This document shows, in pieces, positions 7,872 to 16,237 of a stretch of 64,000 nt of DNA. Location of the stretch: the NCBI RefSeq assembly GCF_021725675.1, contig NZ_JAKJPO010000012.1, forward strand, positions 1 to 64,000. Direction: 5' to 3'. The notes beneath the pieces are model-generated. The model was not told the DNA's origin. It searched no databases and saw only the letters and a list, made by a program, of their open reading frames with translations. Position 1 is the first letter of the stretch; each line of letters opens with the position of its first letter. Source of the stretch: Marilutibacter chinensis. GTDB taxonomy: Bacteria; Pseudomonadota; Gammaproteobacteria; Xanthomonadales; Xanthomonadaceae. Position numbers and translations under genes: made by a program.

Positions 7872-10027
7872 ATCCGGCAACCGGTCTCGGCGGTGCACGC
7901 ACGCCCGGGCACCTGCCGGTGATCCAGCAGAACGAGATCGCCGAATGCGGGCTGGCCTGTCTGGCGATGGTCGCCCGCTACCACGGGCATGACGTCGATC
8001 TCGCCGGGCTGCGGCGGCGGTTCCCGGTTTCGCTCAAGGGCGCCAGCCTGTCGCGCCTGATCACGGTCTCCGGACACCTCGGCTTCGATGCGCGACCGTT
8101 GCGGGCCGAGCCCGAGCACCTGCCCGATCTGCGGCTGCCGTGCATCCTGCACTGGAACCTCAACCACTTCGTCGTCCTCAAGCGCATCCACCGCGGCAAG
8201 GCGGAAATCCACGACCCCGCGCGCGGCGCCTTGACCATGCCGCTGGAAGAGTTCGGCCGCCACTTCACCGGCGTGGTCCTGGAGTTGACGCCCGCGGCCG
8301 GTTTCTCCCCGGTCAGGGAACGGCAGCGCATCACCCTGCGCGGCCTGATCGGGCAGGTCCACGGGGTGCGCCGGGCGGCAACGCAGATCCTGCTGCTGGC
8401 GTTGGCGCTGGAAATCTTCACCCTCGCCCTGCCCCTGGCGCTGCAGTGGGTGATCGACCTGGTGCTGGTCTCGGCCGACCTCGACCTGCTGGCCCTGATC
8501 GGCATCGGCTTCCTGGCCGTGGTGGTATTCCAGTCGGCGGTCGCGCTGATGCGCGGCTGGATCGTGGCCGAGCTCGGCGCTTCGCTCAGCGCGCAATGGA
8601 TCGGCAACCTGTTCAGCCATCTGCTGCGGTTGCCCCTGGACTACTTCGAGAAGCGCAGCGTCGGCGGCGTGCTGTCGCGCTTCATCTCGGTGCAGTCGAT
8701 CCAGCAGACGGTGACCGGCAGCTTCATCGAGGCGATCCTCGACGGCCTGACCGTCGCGTTGGTACTGGTGCTGCTGGCGATCTACAGCGGCCCGCTGACA
8801 TTGCTGGTACTCGCCGCATTCGCGCTCTACGCCGCGTTACGCTGGATCAGCTATCGCAGGCTGCAGCAGCTCAAGGAAGAGCAGCTGGTCCACCTGGGCC
8901 GGCAGCAGAGCCAGATGATCGAGTCGATCGAGGGCGTGCAGACCATCAAGCTCGCCAACAAGCAGGGCGAGCGCCGCGCGCGGGTCGCCAACGCCACCAT
9001 CGAGGTAGCGAACCGCGAGGCGTCGATCAACCGGGTGACTGCCACCTTCTCGGCGCTGTCGCGGCTGATCTTCGGCACGCAGCGCATTCTCCTGATCTGG
9101 ATCGGCGCCTGGCTGGTGCTGCGCGGGCAGTTCACTGCCGGCATGCTGGTGGTGTTCGTGGCCTATGCCGAGCTGTTCGCCATCCGCGGCGGCAGCCTGA
9201 TCGACAAGCTGGTGGAGTTCCGCCTGCTCGGCATGCACGGCGCGCGCATCGCCGACATCGCGCTGGAGCCGCCGGAAGCCCATGTGGCCAGCACCTACGC
9301 CGGCCCTCCACCGGAACCGCGGATCGAAGTGGAAAACGTCAGCTTCCGCTATGCCGAGGACGATCCCTGGGTGCTGCACGACTGCTCGCTCAGGATCGAG
9401 GCCGGCGAGTGCGTGGCCATCGTCGGGCCGTCCGGCGGCGGCAAGACCACGCTGGCCAAGATCCTGCTCGGACTGCTGCGTCCCAATGCCGGTACGGTCC
9501 GCATCGGCGGTGTCGACATCGAACACTTCGGCCTGTCCGCCTACCGCGACCTGCTCGGTGCGGTGATGCAGGACGACGCGCTGTTCGCCGGCTCGATCGC
9601 CGACAACATCTCGTTCTTCGACAGCGATGCCTCCATGGAGGCGATCGAGACCGCAGCCCGCGCCGCGCAGATCCACGACGACATCGCGGCGATGCCGATG
9701 GGATACGAGTCGCTGGTCGGCGACATGGGCTCGTCGCTGTCCGGGGGCCAGAAACAGCGCGTGCTGCTGGCGCGGGCACTGTATCGCAAGCCCGCGATCC
9801 TGCTGCTGGACGAGGCCACCAGCCATCTCGACGTGCAACGCGAGCGCGAGATCAACCACAACATCTCCGCGCTTCCGATGACGCGGATCGTGATCGCGCA
9901 CCGTCCGGAGACGATCCGCAGCGCCGATCGCGTCATCGCATTGCGGGACGGCCGCGTCGACGCGAGCGATGAAGATCGTGAACGGATCGCAACACGTGAA
10001 TCGTCCGTCGTCGCAGGTCGGAACTAA
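7868..10027 (+). CDS. C39 peptidase-containing ABC exporter (PCAT)
   Basis: 719 aa. Residues 1-130 form a C39 cysteine peptidase: Gln21, catalytic Cys27 in QNEIAECGLACL, His100 in WNLNHFVVLK and Asp116 in HDPARG. The transmembrane domain (about 165-450) has six helices. The nucleotide-binding domain has Walker A GPSGGGKTT (520-528), signature LSGGQ (624-628) and Walker B ILLLDEA (644-650). Such proteins cut precursor peptides after a double glycine and export the core. The TTG start at 7868 overlaps the HlyD stop (TTGA). Two double-glycine peptides encoded directly downstream are the obvious substrates. All catalytic residues appear intact. Confidence 0.95.
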   Translation: MNPATGLGGARTPGHLPVIQQNEIAECGLACLAMVARYHGHDVDLAGLRRRFPVSLKGASLSRLITVSGHLGFDARPLRAEPEHLPDLRLPCILHWNLNHFVVLKRIHRGKAEIHDPARGALTMPLEEFGRHFTGVVLELTPAAGFSPVRERQRITLRGLIGQVHGVRRAATQILLLALALEIFTLALPLALQWVIDLVLVSADLDLLALIGIGFLAVVVFQSAVALMRGWIVAELGASLSAQWIGNLFSHLLRLPLDYFEKRSVGGVLSRFISVQSIQQTVTGSFIEAILDGLTVALVLVLLAIYSGPLTLLVLAAFALYAALRWISYRRLQQLKEEQLVHLGRQQSQMIESIEGVQTIKLANKQGERRARVANATIEVANREASINRVTATFSALSRLIFGTQRILLIWIGAWLVLRGQFTAGMLVVFVAYAELFAIRGGSLIDKLVEFRLLGMHGARIADIALEPPEAHVASTYAGPPPEPRIEVENVSFRYAEDDPWVLHDCSLRIEAGECVAIVGPSGGGKTTLAKILLGLLRPNAGTVRIGGVDIEHFGLSAYRDLLGAVMQDDALFAGSIADNISFFDSDASMEAIETAARAAQIHDDIAAMPMGYESLVGDMGSSLSGGQKQRVLLARALYRKPAILLLDEATSHLDVQREREINHNISALPMTRIVIAHRPETIRSADRVIALRDGRVDASDEDRERIATRESSVVAGRN

Positions 10028-10134
10028 GACGCCAATAACAGTTCTGCGCGACCAATTCGCTAGGATCGGGCATCGGGCATTACGCCGAATCCGGAACGGC
10101 GAGACGATTTCCGGACCCGTCATCGGAGACATCG

Positions 10135-10296
10135 ATGAGACAGCAGGAAGAAAAGGAAGTCCGCCCGTTCGCCCGCACGAGCGCACGCGAACTGACCGAG
10201 GAAGAGATCGCGGCCATCGCGGGAGGCGGCCCCGATCACACGCATGCAACCGGACCCAATGGAGACGACCCGTCCGATCCGGGCGACGTCGTCTGA
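10135..10296 (+). CDS. Graspetide-type precursor peptide 1 (53 aa)
   Basis: A small gene with a good ribosome site, GGAG (10125-10128), 6 nt before the ATG. The leader has RPFAR (residues 10-14), resembling the microviridin PFFARFL recognition helix, then ARELTEEEIAAIAGG ending in a double glycine (G30-G31). Predicted core: residues 32-53, containing DHTHATGPNGDDPSDPG and ending DVV. Donor residues for side-chain esters would be Thr36, Thr39 and Ser47; acceptors Asp34, Asp44, Asp45, Asp48 and Asp51. It lies between the C39 exporter and the ATP-grasp gene and has a close paralogue 136 nt downstream. The precursor role is inferred from leader, core and neighbours. A weak -10-like TAGGAT lies at 10061-10066. 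Confidence 0.85.
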   Translation: MRQQEEKEVRPFARTSARELTEEEIAAIAGGGPDHTHATGPNGDDPSDPGDVV

Positions 10297-10432
10297 TCCA
10301 ACATCCCCTTCCGGTTCGGTTGCAGTGCTCCGGCCCGGGATTGCGCAGGAAGCGCGTTCATTGGAAGCCGCGCGTTTCCTGCTTCGCATCCATCGGCTTC
10401 CACATGAAACCGAGTGCCATCAGGAGAACCCC

Positions 10433-10609
10433 ATGAAGCAGCATTCCGACACCCCCGCCGCTCCGGACACCGACACCGCACGCCCGCTTGCACGCCAGGT
10501 GGCGCGTGAGCTCACCGCCACGGAAATCGACGCGATCGCAGGCGGCAAGGCCGATACGACGCACGCCACCGGTCCCAACGGCGACGACCCTGCCGATCCC
10601 GGCATCTGA
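10433..10609 (+). CDS. Graspetide-type precursor peptide 2 (58 aa)
   Basis: Ribosome site AGGAG (10422-10426), 6 nt before the ATG. The leader carries RPLAR (residues 17-21) and ARELTATEIDAIAGG ending at G37-G38. The predicted 20-residue core (39-58) contains DTTHATGPNGDDPADPG followed by Ile. It shares 15 of 17 core-motif positions with precursor 1, differing only at the two variable sites, although the N-terminal leader part has diverged. That pattern indicates a duplicated precursor under selection on the core. Candidate ester donors are Thr42, Thr43 and Thr46; acceptors Asp41, Asp51, Asp52 and Asp55. It is the last gene before the hairpin and ligase gene. Confidence 0.87.
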   Translation: MKQHSDTPAAPDTDTARPLARQVARELTATEIDAIAGGKADTTHATGPNGDDPADPGI

Positions 10610-10708
10610 CCGGATCGCCTCATCGCGAGCGACGCTCCGGCGCAGGCCCCTGTCCGCCCTGTCATCCAGGGCGCGGAATGGCTCACTGCCTCGCGATGTT
10701 GAACGATG

Positions 10709-10732
10709 CGCGCCCCGCTGCCGCGGGGCGCG
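10709..10732 (+). promoter_or_regulatory. GC hairpin between precursors and ligase gene
   Basis: A perfect 9-bp stem (CGCGCCCCG / CGGGGCGCG) with a 6-nt loop. It is followed by TGTTCGTC rather than a true T-run, so it is not a full intrinsic terminator. It could attenuate readthrough or stabilise the upstream precursor mRNA, giving more precursor than enzyme, a common arrangement in ribosomal peptide clusters. It lies 100 nt after the precursor 2 stop. Confidence 0.5.
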
Positions 10733-10789
10733 TGTTCGTCCGCCTGCGGAATCCCGCATGCGCTCCCACCCTCCCGACACCACTGGCCC

Positions 10790-11908
10790 ATGGCAGACCG
10801 ACACCCGCTGATCCTTTCGGGCCTCGCCCACGACATCCATGCCGCCGCTGTCATCTGGGGTCTGCAGCAACAGGGGCTTTCACCGCTCTGGATCCGTTCC
10901 TGGGCGGATTCCACGATGCCTCCGATGTCGATGTACTGCGACCCGCAGTCCGGTGTCCGCGCCCGTTACGCATCCATCGGCGCAGGGATCGGCAGCGTCT
11001 GGTTCCGCAGGCCACGCAATCCCGAGACGTTCCCGCATGCGCATGAAGCGGACCTGCCGTTCCTGCGCAACGAGTGGGGACGGTTCATCAACAACATCCA
11101 CGCGCTGGACGCCGAACTCACGGACGCACTGTGGGTCAACCGTCCCGCGGCGGCCGCCAATGCCGAGAACAAGCTCGTCCAGCTGCACGCCGCCAGGCGC
11201 GCGGGCCTGCCGTTCCCCGCCACGCTGATGTCTTCGGACCCTGTCGAGATCAGACGCTTCGTCGGCACGCACCGCCGCGTCGTGTACAAGCCATTCCAGA
11301 CGCACACCTGGCAGGACGCCAGCAGCGGCAAGATGTTCAGCACCTACGCGCGGATCGTCGACGCGGACATGCTTCACGACGACGCCAGCCTCCGCCAGTG
11401 TCCCGGCATCTACCAGCAGGTGGTGGACAAGCACCACGACGTGCGGGTGACGATCATCGGCGATCACCTCTTCCCGATCCGCCTCGACACGCCGCTGCAA
11501 GGCGACTTCGTCGACTGGCGGATCGGCTCGCTCGCCGACACCATGCGTGCCCGGCCGACGGAGCTGCCGTCGGGCTTTCCGGACATGCTGCATCGCCTGA
11601 TGCGGGAGCTCGGCATTGTCTTCGGTTGCGTCGATCTGGCGATCGATGGCGATGGCCATCCGCACTTCCTGGAGGTCAACCAGGCAGGCCAGTTCCTGTT
11701 CCTGGAGCAGGCGGCTCCTGCGATGCCGATCCTGCGCGCGATGTGCGCGCTGCTGGCGCAGGGCCGCAGCGACTACTCGATCGACGCATTGTCCGATGTT
11801 TCCTACGCCGACTACCTGGCCAGCGACGAGCATGGCGCATGGTGGGAAAGCGTGCGCGACGGCATCAAGGGCACGGACGGCGCGATTCCAGGCGTCAGTG
11901 TCGAGTAA
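10790..11908 (+). CDS. ATP-grasp macrocyclase, MvdD/MdnC-like graspetide synthetase
   Basis: Predicted to join Thr/Ser (or Lys) side chains to Asp/Glu side chains of the precursor cores using ATP. The 372 aa follow the microviridin-ligase plan: an N-terminal pre-ATP-grasp domain, WVNRP (115-119) and ENKLVQL (126-132), the nucleotide Lys in VVYKP (K167), IYQQVVDKHHDVRVTIIG (207-224), DWR (242-244), FGCVDLAIDGDG (278-289) and the metal ligands in FLEVNQAGQ (E295, N297). The ATG at 10790 is chosen by homology length; no strong ribosome site is seen. An in-frame ATG at 10706 would place the hairpin inside the gene. No acetyltransferase or second ligase is present, so one enzyme would make all crosslinks. 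Confidence 0.88.
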   Translation: MADRHPLILSGLAHDIHAAAVIWGLQQQGLSPLWIRSWADSTMPPMSMYCDPQSGVRARYASIGAGIGSVWFRRPRNPETFPHAHEADLPFLRNEWGRFINNIHALDAELTDALWVNRPAAAANAENKLVQLHAARRAGLPFPATLMSSDPVEIRRFVGTHRRVVYKPFQTHTWQDASSGKMFSTYARIVDADMLHDDASLRQCPGIYQQVVDKHHDVRVTIIGDHLFPIRLDTPLQGDFVDWRIGSLADTMRARPTELPSGFPDMLHRLMRELGIVFGCVDLAIDGDGHPHFLEVNQAGQFLFLEQAAPAMPILRAMCALLAQGRSDYSIDALSDVSYADYLASDEHGAWWESVRDGIKGTDGAIPGVSVE

Positions 11909-11993
11909 CCGAACCGCGGCTGCTCGCTTCCGGCCGGAACAGCAGGCACCACACACACAAAGGGGAAGCGCCAGGTCTGTTGGACAGCCGGGG

Positions 11994-12092
11994 CGCCGGG
12001 GGCGAAGGCCCTTGGGTGCGAATGTCCCCCGGCACCGGCCAGGGCCGGCGCCTCCGCCTTGATTTCGCACCCAAGGGCCTTCACCCCCGGCG
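11994..12092. repeat. Long inverted repeat, 29-bp arms (28 matching)
   Basis: The arms 11994-12022 and 12064-12092 are reverse complements at 28 of 29 positions. The 41-nt loop contains a second near-perfect palindrome (GGCACCGGCC at 12031-12040 against GGCCGGCGCC at 12043-12052). It lies 85 nt behind the ligase stop. It could act as a strong RNA hairpin ending or protecting the peptide-cluster transcript, or be a dispersed palindromic element. No T-run follows either arm and no terminal direct repeats are apparent. Confidence 0.75.
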
Positions 12093-12208
12093 TTCGGACA
12101 TGAGCGGTAGTTCCAGAAGCAGAATTCCGGGGAGGACCGGCTTCGCGTTCCAGCGTGGCCGCGCGACCCGACGTGGCCTGCCGGCCTTGACGGCGAAATC
12201 AAGGAGGA

Positions 12209-12231
12209 GGCCGCCGCCCCGGGCGGCGGCC
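12209..12231. repeat. 23-nt GC palindrome
   Basis: GGCCGCCGCCC and GGGCGGCGGCC face each other around a single central base (12220). As RNA it would form a stem of about 10 bp. It sits between the peptide cluster and the pnp terminator; function unknown. Confidence 0.6.
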
Positions 12232-12370
12232 GGGGGCCCTTAGGCGGCCAGGCCGGCAGGGCGCCGCGGGGCACCCCGGTAGCGGCGAGAACCGGCGATC
12301 GAACGCAAGCTCCAGCGGCTACACCTTCGCTGAAGGGTGAGCTCCCGCTCTCTTGGGCGAAGAACCAAAC

Positions 12371-12396
12371 AAAAAGCGGGCCGAAGCCCGCTTTTT
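12371..12396 (-). terminator. Intrinsic terminator of pnp (likely bidirectional)
   Basis: AAAAAGCGGGC, loop CGAA, GCCCGCTTTTT: an 11-bp symmetric stem with A and T runs on both sides. It is placed 26 nt behind the pnp stop on the minus strand and can also stop plus-strand transcription leaving the peptide cluster. Confidence 0.92.
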
Positions 12397-12421
12397 GCTG
12401 TTATTGCGATGAAACCGGGGG

Positions 12422-14530
12422 TCACTCGGCGGTGACGCCCTCGCCTTCCTCGACGGCCTTCATCGACAGGCGGATACGGCCCTGCTTGTCGACTTCCAGC
12501 ACCTTGACCTTGACCACGTCGCCTTCCTTGAGCTTGTCGGACACCTTCTCGACGCGCTCGTTGGAAATCTGCGAAACGTGGACCAGACCGTCCTTGCCCG
12601 GCAGGATCGTCACGAAGGCGCCGAAGTCCATGATCTTGGCGACCTTGCCCTCGTAGATGCGGCCCGGCTCGACGTCCGAGGTGATCTGCTCGATGCGCGC
12701 CTTGGCGGCCTGCGCGGCAGCGGCATTGACCGAGGCGATGACGATGGTGCCGTCGTCCTGGATGTCGATCTGGGTACCGGTCTCCTTGGTGATCGCCTGG
12801 ATCGTCGAGCCGCCCTTGCCGATCACCTCGCGGATCTTGTCCGGATGGATCTTCAGGGTCAGCAGACGCGGCGCGAACTCGCTCAGCTCGCCGCGCGGCG
12901 CGGTGAGCGCCTTGGCCATCTCGCCGAGGATGTGCAGGCGCCCGGCCTTGGCCTGGGCCAGCGCGGTCTTCATGATCTCCTCGGTGATGCCCTGGATCTT
13001 GATGTCCATCTGCAGGGCGGTCACGCCGTTCTCGGTGCCGGCGACCTTGAAGTCCATGTCGCCGAGGTGATCCTCGTCACCAAGGATGTCGCTCAGCACG
13101 ACGAAGTCGTCGCCTTCCTTGACCAGGCCCATCGCGATGCCGGCGACCGGCGCCTTGATCGGCACGCCGGCATCCATCAGCGCCAGCGAGGAACCGCAGA
13201 CCGACGCCATCGACGAGGAGCCGTTCGACTCGGTGATCTCCGAGACGACGCGGATGGTGTACGGGAACTCCTCCATCGTCGGCATCACCGCCAGCACGCC
13301 ACGCTTGGCGAGGCGGCCGTGGCCGATCTCGCGGCGCTTCGGGCCCATCATGCGGCCGGCTTCGCCCACCGAATACGGCGGGAAGTTGTAGTGGAACAGG
13401 AAGTGCTCCTTGTACTCGCCCGAGACGGCGTCGATGATCTGGCCATCGCGCGCGGTGCCGAGGGTGGCGACCACGATCGCCTGGGTCTCGCCACGGGTGA
13501 ACAGCGCCGAGCCGTGAGTGCGCGGCAGCACGCTGACCTGGGAGCTGATCGGACGCACGGTGTCGAGCGCACGGCCGTCGATACGGACCTTGGTGCTCAG
13601 CACGGCGCCACGCATGGTCTGGTATTCGAGTTCGCCGAACTCCTTCGAGATCTCGCCGACGTTCCAGCCGTTGGCCTCGATCCGCGATTCCAGCCCGGCC
13701 AGCACGTCCTTCTTCAACGCGGAGATCGCGTCGCGGCGCTCCAGCTTGTCGCGGATCTGGAAGGCATCGGCCAGACGGTTGCCCACGGCGGCCTTGAGCG
13801 CGGCGATCATCGCCTCGTCCTTCGCCGGCGGCTGCCAGTCCCACTTCGGTTTGCCTGCCTCGGCGACCAGCTCGTTGATCGCCTGGATCGCGGTCTGCAT
13901 CTGCTTGTGGCCGAATACCACCGCGCCCAGCATGACCTCTTCCGACAGGCCCTTGGCCTCGGACTCCACCATCAACACGGCTTGCTCGGTGCCGGCGACG
14001 ACCAGTTCGAGCTCGGAATCGACCAGTTCGCTGACGGTCGGGTTCAGCAGGTACTGGCCGTTCCTGTAGCCGACCTTGGCCGCGCCAATCGGGCCCTGGA
14101 ATGGGGCGCCGGTCAGGGCCATCGCCGCCGAGGCGCCGATCAGGGCCGGGATGTCGCCATCGATCTCGGGGTTCAGCGACATCACCGTGGCGATGATCTG
14201 GACCTCGTTCTTGAAGTCTTCCGGGAACAGCGGGCGGATCGGACGGTCGATCAGGCGCGAGATCAAGGTTTCCTTCTCCGTGGCGCGGCCTTCGCGCTTG
14301 AAGAAGCCACCCGGGATGCGGCCGCCGGCGTAGAACTTCTCCTGGTAGTCGACGGTCAGCGGGAAGAAGTCCTGGCCTTCGCGCGCGGTCTTGTTGGCGA
14401 CCGCGGAGACCAGCAGCACGGTGTCATCCATCTTGACGATGACCGCGCCGCCAGCCTGGCGGGCGATCTCGCCGGTTTCCAGTGTCACCTGATGGTTGCC
14501 GTACTGGAAGGTCTTGGTGATTTTTGCCAC
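12422..14530 (-). CDS. pnp: Polyribonucleotide nucleotidyltransferase (PNPase)
   Basis: Phosphorolytic 3'-to-5' exoribonuclease of the degradosome. The 702 aa contain two RNase PH-like domains (first from [11 protein letters not shown]; second with [17 protein letters not shown] and [15 protein letters not shown]), then a KH domain ([20 protein letters not shown]) and an S1 domain ([33 protein letters not shown]). Length and order are normal. It follows rpsO on the minus strand with a terminator between, the conserved rpsO-pnp order. Confidence 0.98.
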   Translation of the reverse strand: MAKITKTFQYGNHQVTLETGEIARQAGGAVIVKMDDTVLLVSAVANKTAREGQDFFPLTVDYQEKFYAGGRIPGGFFKREGRATEKETLISRLIDRPIRPLFPEDFKNEVQIIATVMSLNPEIDGDIPALIGASAAMALTGAPFQGPIGAAKVGYRNGQYLLNPTVSELVDSELELVVAGTEQAVLMVESEAKGLSEEVMLGAVVFGHKQMQTAIQAINELVAEAGKPKWDWQPPAKDEAMIAALKAAVGNRLADAFQIRDKLERRDAISALKKDVLAGLESRIEANGWNVGEISKEFGELEYQTMRGAVLSTKVRIDGRALDTVRPISSQVSVLPRTHGSALFTRGETQAIVVATLGTARDGQIIDAVSGEYKEHFLFHYNFPPYSVGEAGRMMGPKRREIGHGRLAKRGVLAVMPTMEEFPYTIRVVSEITESNGSSSMASVCGSSLALMDAGVPIKAPVAGIAMGLVKEGDDFVVLSDILGDEDHLGDMDFKVAGTENGVTALQMDIKIQGITEEIMKTALAQAKAGRLHILGEMAKALTAPRGELSEFAPRLLTLKIHPDKIREVIGKGGSTIQAITKETGTQIDIQDDGTIVIASVNAAAAQAAKARIEQITSDVEPGRIYEGKVAKIMDFGAFVTILPGKDGLVHVSQISNERVEKVSDKLKEGDVVKVKVLEVDKQGRIRLSMKAVEEGEGVTAE

Positions 14531-14636
14531 GTTGGGTTCCTATCGATTTTCATTGCGACCCGTGCGGAGCCCCTGCCCCGGCCGGTTGGCTGCAGGATCG
14601 CAGCCCTGCAGGTCATGTCCGTTTCGCACGACCCGC

Positions 14637-14667
14637 AAAAACAAACCGCGGCGCTAGTGCGCCGCGG
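14637..14667 (-). terminator. Intrinsic terminator of rpsO
   Basis: On the minus strand a 9-bp stem CCGCGGCGC / GCGCCGCGG (14659-14667 with 14646-14654, 4-nt loop) is followed by TTTGTTTTT. It begins 12 nt behind the rpsO stop and separates rpsO from pnp; in relatives some readthrough into pnp occurs. Confidence 0.9.
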
Positions 14668-14679
14668 CGGGTGTCTGGA

Positions 14680-14940
14680 TCAGCGGCGCAGACCGAGCTT
14701 CTCGATCAGGGCCTTGTAGCGCGCATTGTCCTTGCGCTTGAGGTAGTCGAGCAGGCTGCGACGGCGGTTGACCATCATCAGCAGGCCGCGACGGCTGTGG
14801 TGATCCTGCTTGTGCTGCTTGAAGTGCTCGGTGAGCGTCTCGATGCGGGCGGTCAGCAGGGCGACCTGGACTTCCGGGGAGCCGGTGTCGTTGGTGCCGC
14901 GGGCGTGTTCCTGGATGATCTTGCTGGTGTCGATGGACAT
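14680..14940 (-). CDS. rpsO: 30S ribosomal protein S15
   Basis: 86 aa, the usual length of S15, which binds 16S rRNA helices h20-h22 early in assembly. Hallmarks are [36 protein letters not shown] (His-rich helix-turn) and [13 protein letters not shown]. It lies in the conserved truB-rpsO-pnp order, with its own promoter-like element upstream and a leader of about 125 nt in which S15 autoregulation would be expected. Confidence 0.98.
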   Translation of the reverse strand: MSIDTSKIIQEHARGTNDTGSPEVQVALLTARIETLTEHFKQHKQDHHSRRGLLMMVNRRRSLLDYLKRKDNARYKALIEKLGLRR

Positions 14941-15070
14941 CGGTTTATTGCCTCTTTGACGCGAGGCCCGCAGGAATCACCGGGACGATGGAAACACCGA
15001 ACCGGCGCACCGCGTGGCCCGCCGTTGAATGGAATGACTGGATGGGTTGCTTCGTGCTGAAAGCGGCGGA

Positions 15071-15076
15071 ATTGTA
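15071..15076 (-). promoter_or_regulatory. -10 box (TACAAT) of the rpsO promoter
   Basis: On the minus strand TACAAT lies about 130 nt before the rpsO ATG in an AT-richer patch (AACTGTTACAATTCC). The -35 position is poor and falls in a duplicated 35-bp segment. Confidence 0.5.
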
Positions 15077-15087
15077 ACAGTTTCCCC

Positions 15088-15157
15088 TCCCGGAATGCGA
15101 CCCGGCCGAAGACGGGCACGGGTCCCGGAATGCGACCCGGCCGAAGACGGGCACGGG
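15088..15157. repeat. Perfect 35-bp tandem duplication upstream of rpsO
   Basis: Two identical 35-bp copies (15088-15122 and 15123-15157) abut. The inner copy ends 11 nt from the presumed rpsO -10 box, so the -35 and upstream region are duplicated. Identity of the copies suggests a recent event. Confidence 0.9.
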
Positions 15158-15220
15158 CCCCGCGGAAGCCGGGGGCTTTCCCCGTTCAGGATCGCCGGCC
15201 GGAGGTGGTGGCGGTCGTGT

Positions 15221-16153
15221 TCACTGTCCCGCGACCGCCCAGCGGAACATCCTGGTGGGCGCGACTCCGGCGCCGTCGGGGCGGCCGATGCCGAGACAGC
15301 GGCCGCCCTGGTCGAAGATCGCGACAATCTCGGCCGTCGGGGCCGGCTGCGCCAGTACCGCCGGCTGCCCGTGCGCGAGCCGCCTTTCGCCGGCGGCGTC
15401 CACGCTCACCGCCGGCAGCCCGGCCAGCCCGGTCTCGATCGGCAGCAGGCACGGCAGCAGCGCCTCGTCGCCCTGCCCGGCAAGCGCCTGCAACTGCTCC
15501 AGGGTATGCATCACCGGCTCGACGAACGGCTCGACCCAGAGCCGACGCAGCATCGATACGTGAGCGCCGCAACCCAGCGCCTCGCCCAGGTCGCGGACCA
15601 GGCTGCGGATATAGGTCCCCGAGCCGCATTCGACGTGGAGCCGCAGGCGGTCTCCGTCGCGTCCGGTCACCTGCAGGCGCTCGACCACGACTTCGCGCTC
15701 GGGCGCCTCGATCGGTTCGCCCCGCCTGGCCTTTGCGTACAGCGGTTCGCCGCCCTGCTTGAGCGCCGAGTAGATCGGGGCCCGCTGCCGGATCGTGCCA
15801 CGCAGCGGTGCCAGCGCCGACTCCAGCCGCACGGCGTCGATTCCGGGCACCGGCCGCTGCCGCAGCACCTGGCCGTCGGCATCGTCGCTGTCGGTGGTGA
15901 CGCCAAGTACCGCCTCCGCCGCATACGCCTTGCGCGAACCCAGCAGCAGGCCCGCGATCTTGGTCGCTTCGCCGAAGCAGACCGGCAACAGACCGGTCGC
16001 CAGCGGATCGAGGCTGCCGGTATGGCCGGCCTTCCCGGCCCGGAACAGATGGCGGACCCGCTGCAGGGCCTGGTTCGAACTCAGCCCGGCAGGCTTGTCG
16101 AGCAACAGGATGCCGTCGAGCGGGCGGAAACGGGTGCGGGCTCGGCGGTTCAT
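15221..16153 (-). CDS. truB: tRNA pseudouridine(55) synthase
   Basis: Makes pseudouridine 55 in the T-loop of tRNAs. With the ATG at 16153 it is 310 aa: [18 protein letters not shown], the catalytic motif [16 protein letters not shown] (Asp49), [19 protein letters not shown], and a C-terminal PUA-like part. The frame is open upstream, but [14 protein letters not shown] is the family start. It lies 84 nt behind rbfA in the nusA-infB operon. Confidence 0.97.
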   Translation of the reverse strand: MNRRARTRFRPLDGILLLDKPAGLSSNQALQRVRHLFRAGKAGHTGSLDPLATGLLPVCFGEATKIAGLLLGSRKAYAAEAVLGVTTDSDDADGQVLRQRPVPGIDAVRLESALAPLRGTIRQRAPIYSALKQGGEPLYAKARRGEPIEAPEREVVVERLQVTGRDGDRLRLHVECGSGTYIRSLVRDLGEALGCGAHVSMLRRLWVEPFVEPVMHTLEQLQALAGQGDEALLPCLLPIETGLAGLPAVSVDAAGERRLAHGQPAVLAQPAPTAEIVAIFDQGGRCLGIGRPDGAGVAPTRMFRWAVAGQ

Positions 16154-16237
16154 GCGGGAATCGTAAGGACGTGCGCGGTCGCGGTGGAATCGCGATGGCG
16201 GCGAGCCTGACGCCCACAACGCCGTCGCGAACGAAGA

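Larger units (their letters stand above)
11909..12421. other. Palindrome-rich spacer between convergent ligase gene and pnp
   Basis: About 513 nt without a credible gene. It holds a very long inverted repeat (11994-12092), a 23-nt GC palindrome (12209-12231) and the pnp terminator (12371-12396), each listed separately. Open frames crossing this area are explained by the GC-rich repeats. Confidence 0.6.

Noticed and set aside
10358..10914. Minus-strand frames across the precursor genes
   Set aside because: They have no motif or ribosome site and overlap two small genes with good ribosome sites and paralogous products.
12578..14719. Long plus-strand open frame opposite pnp
   Set aside because: Antisense shadow; composition is rich in Asp/Leu/Arg/His as expected for complement of GC-biased codons, while pnp is complete on the other strand.
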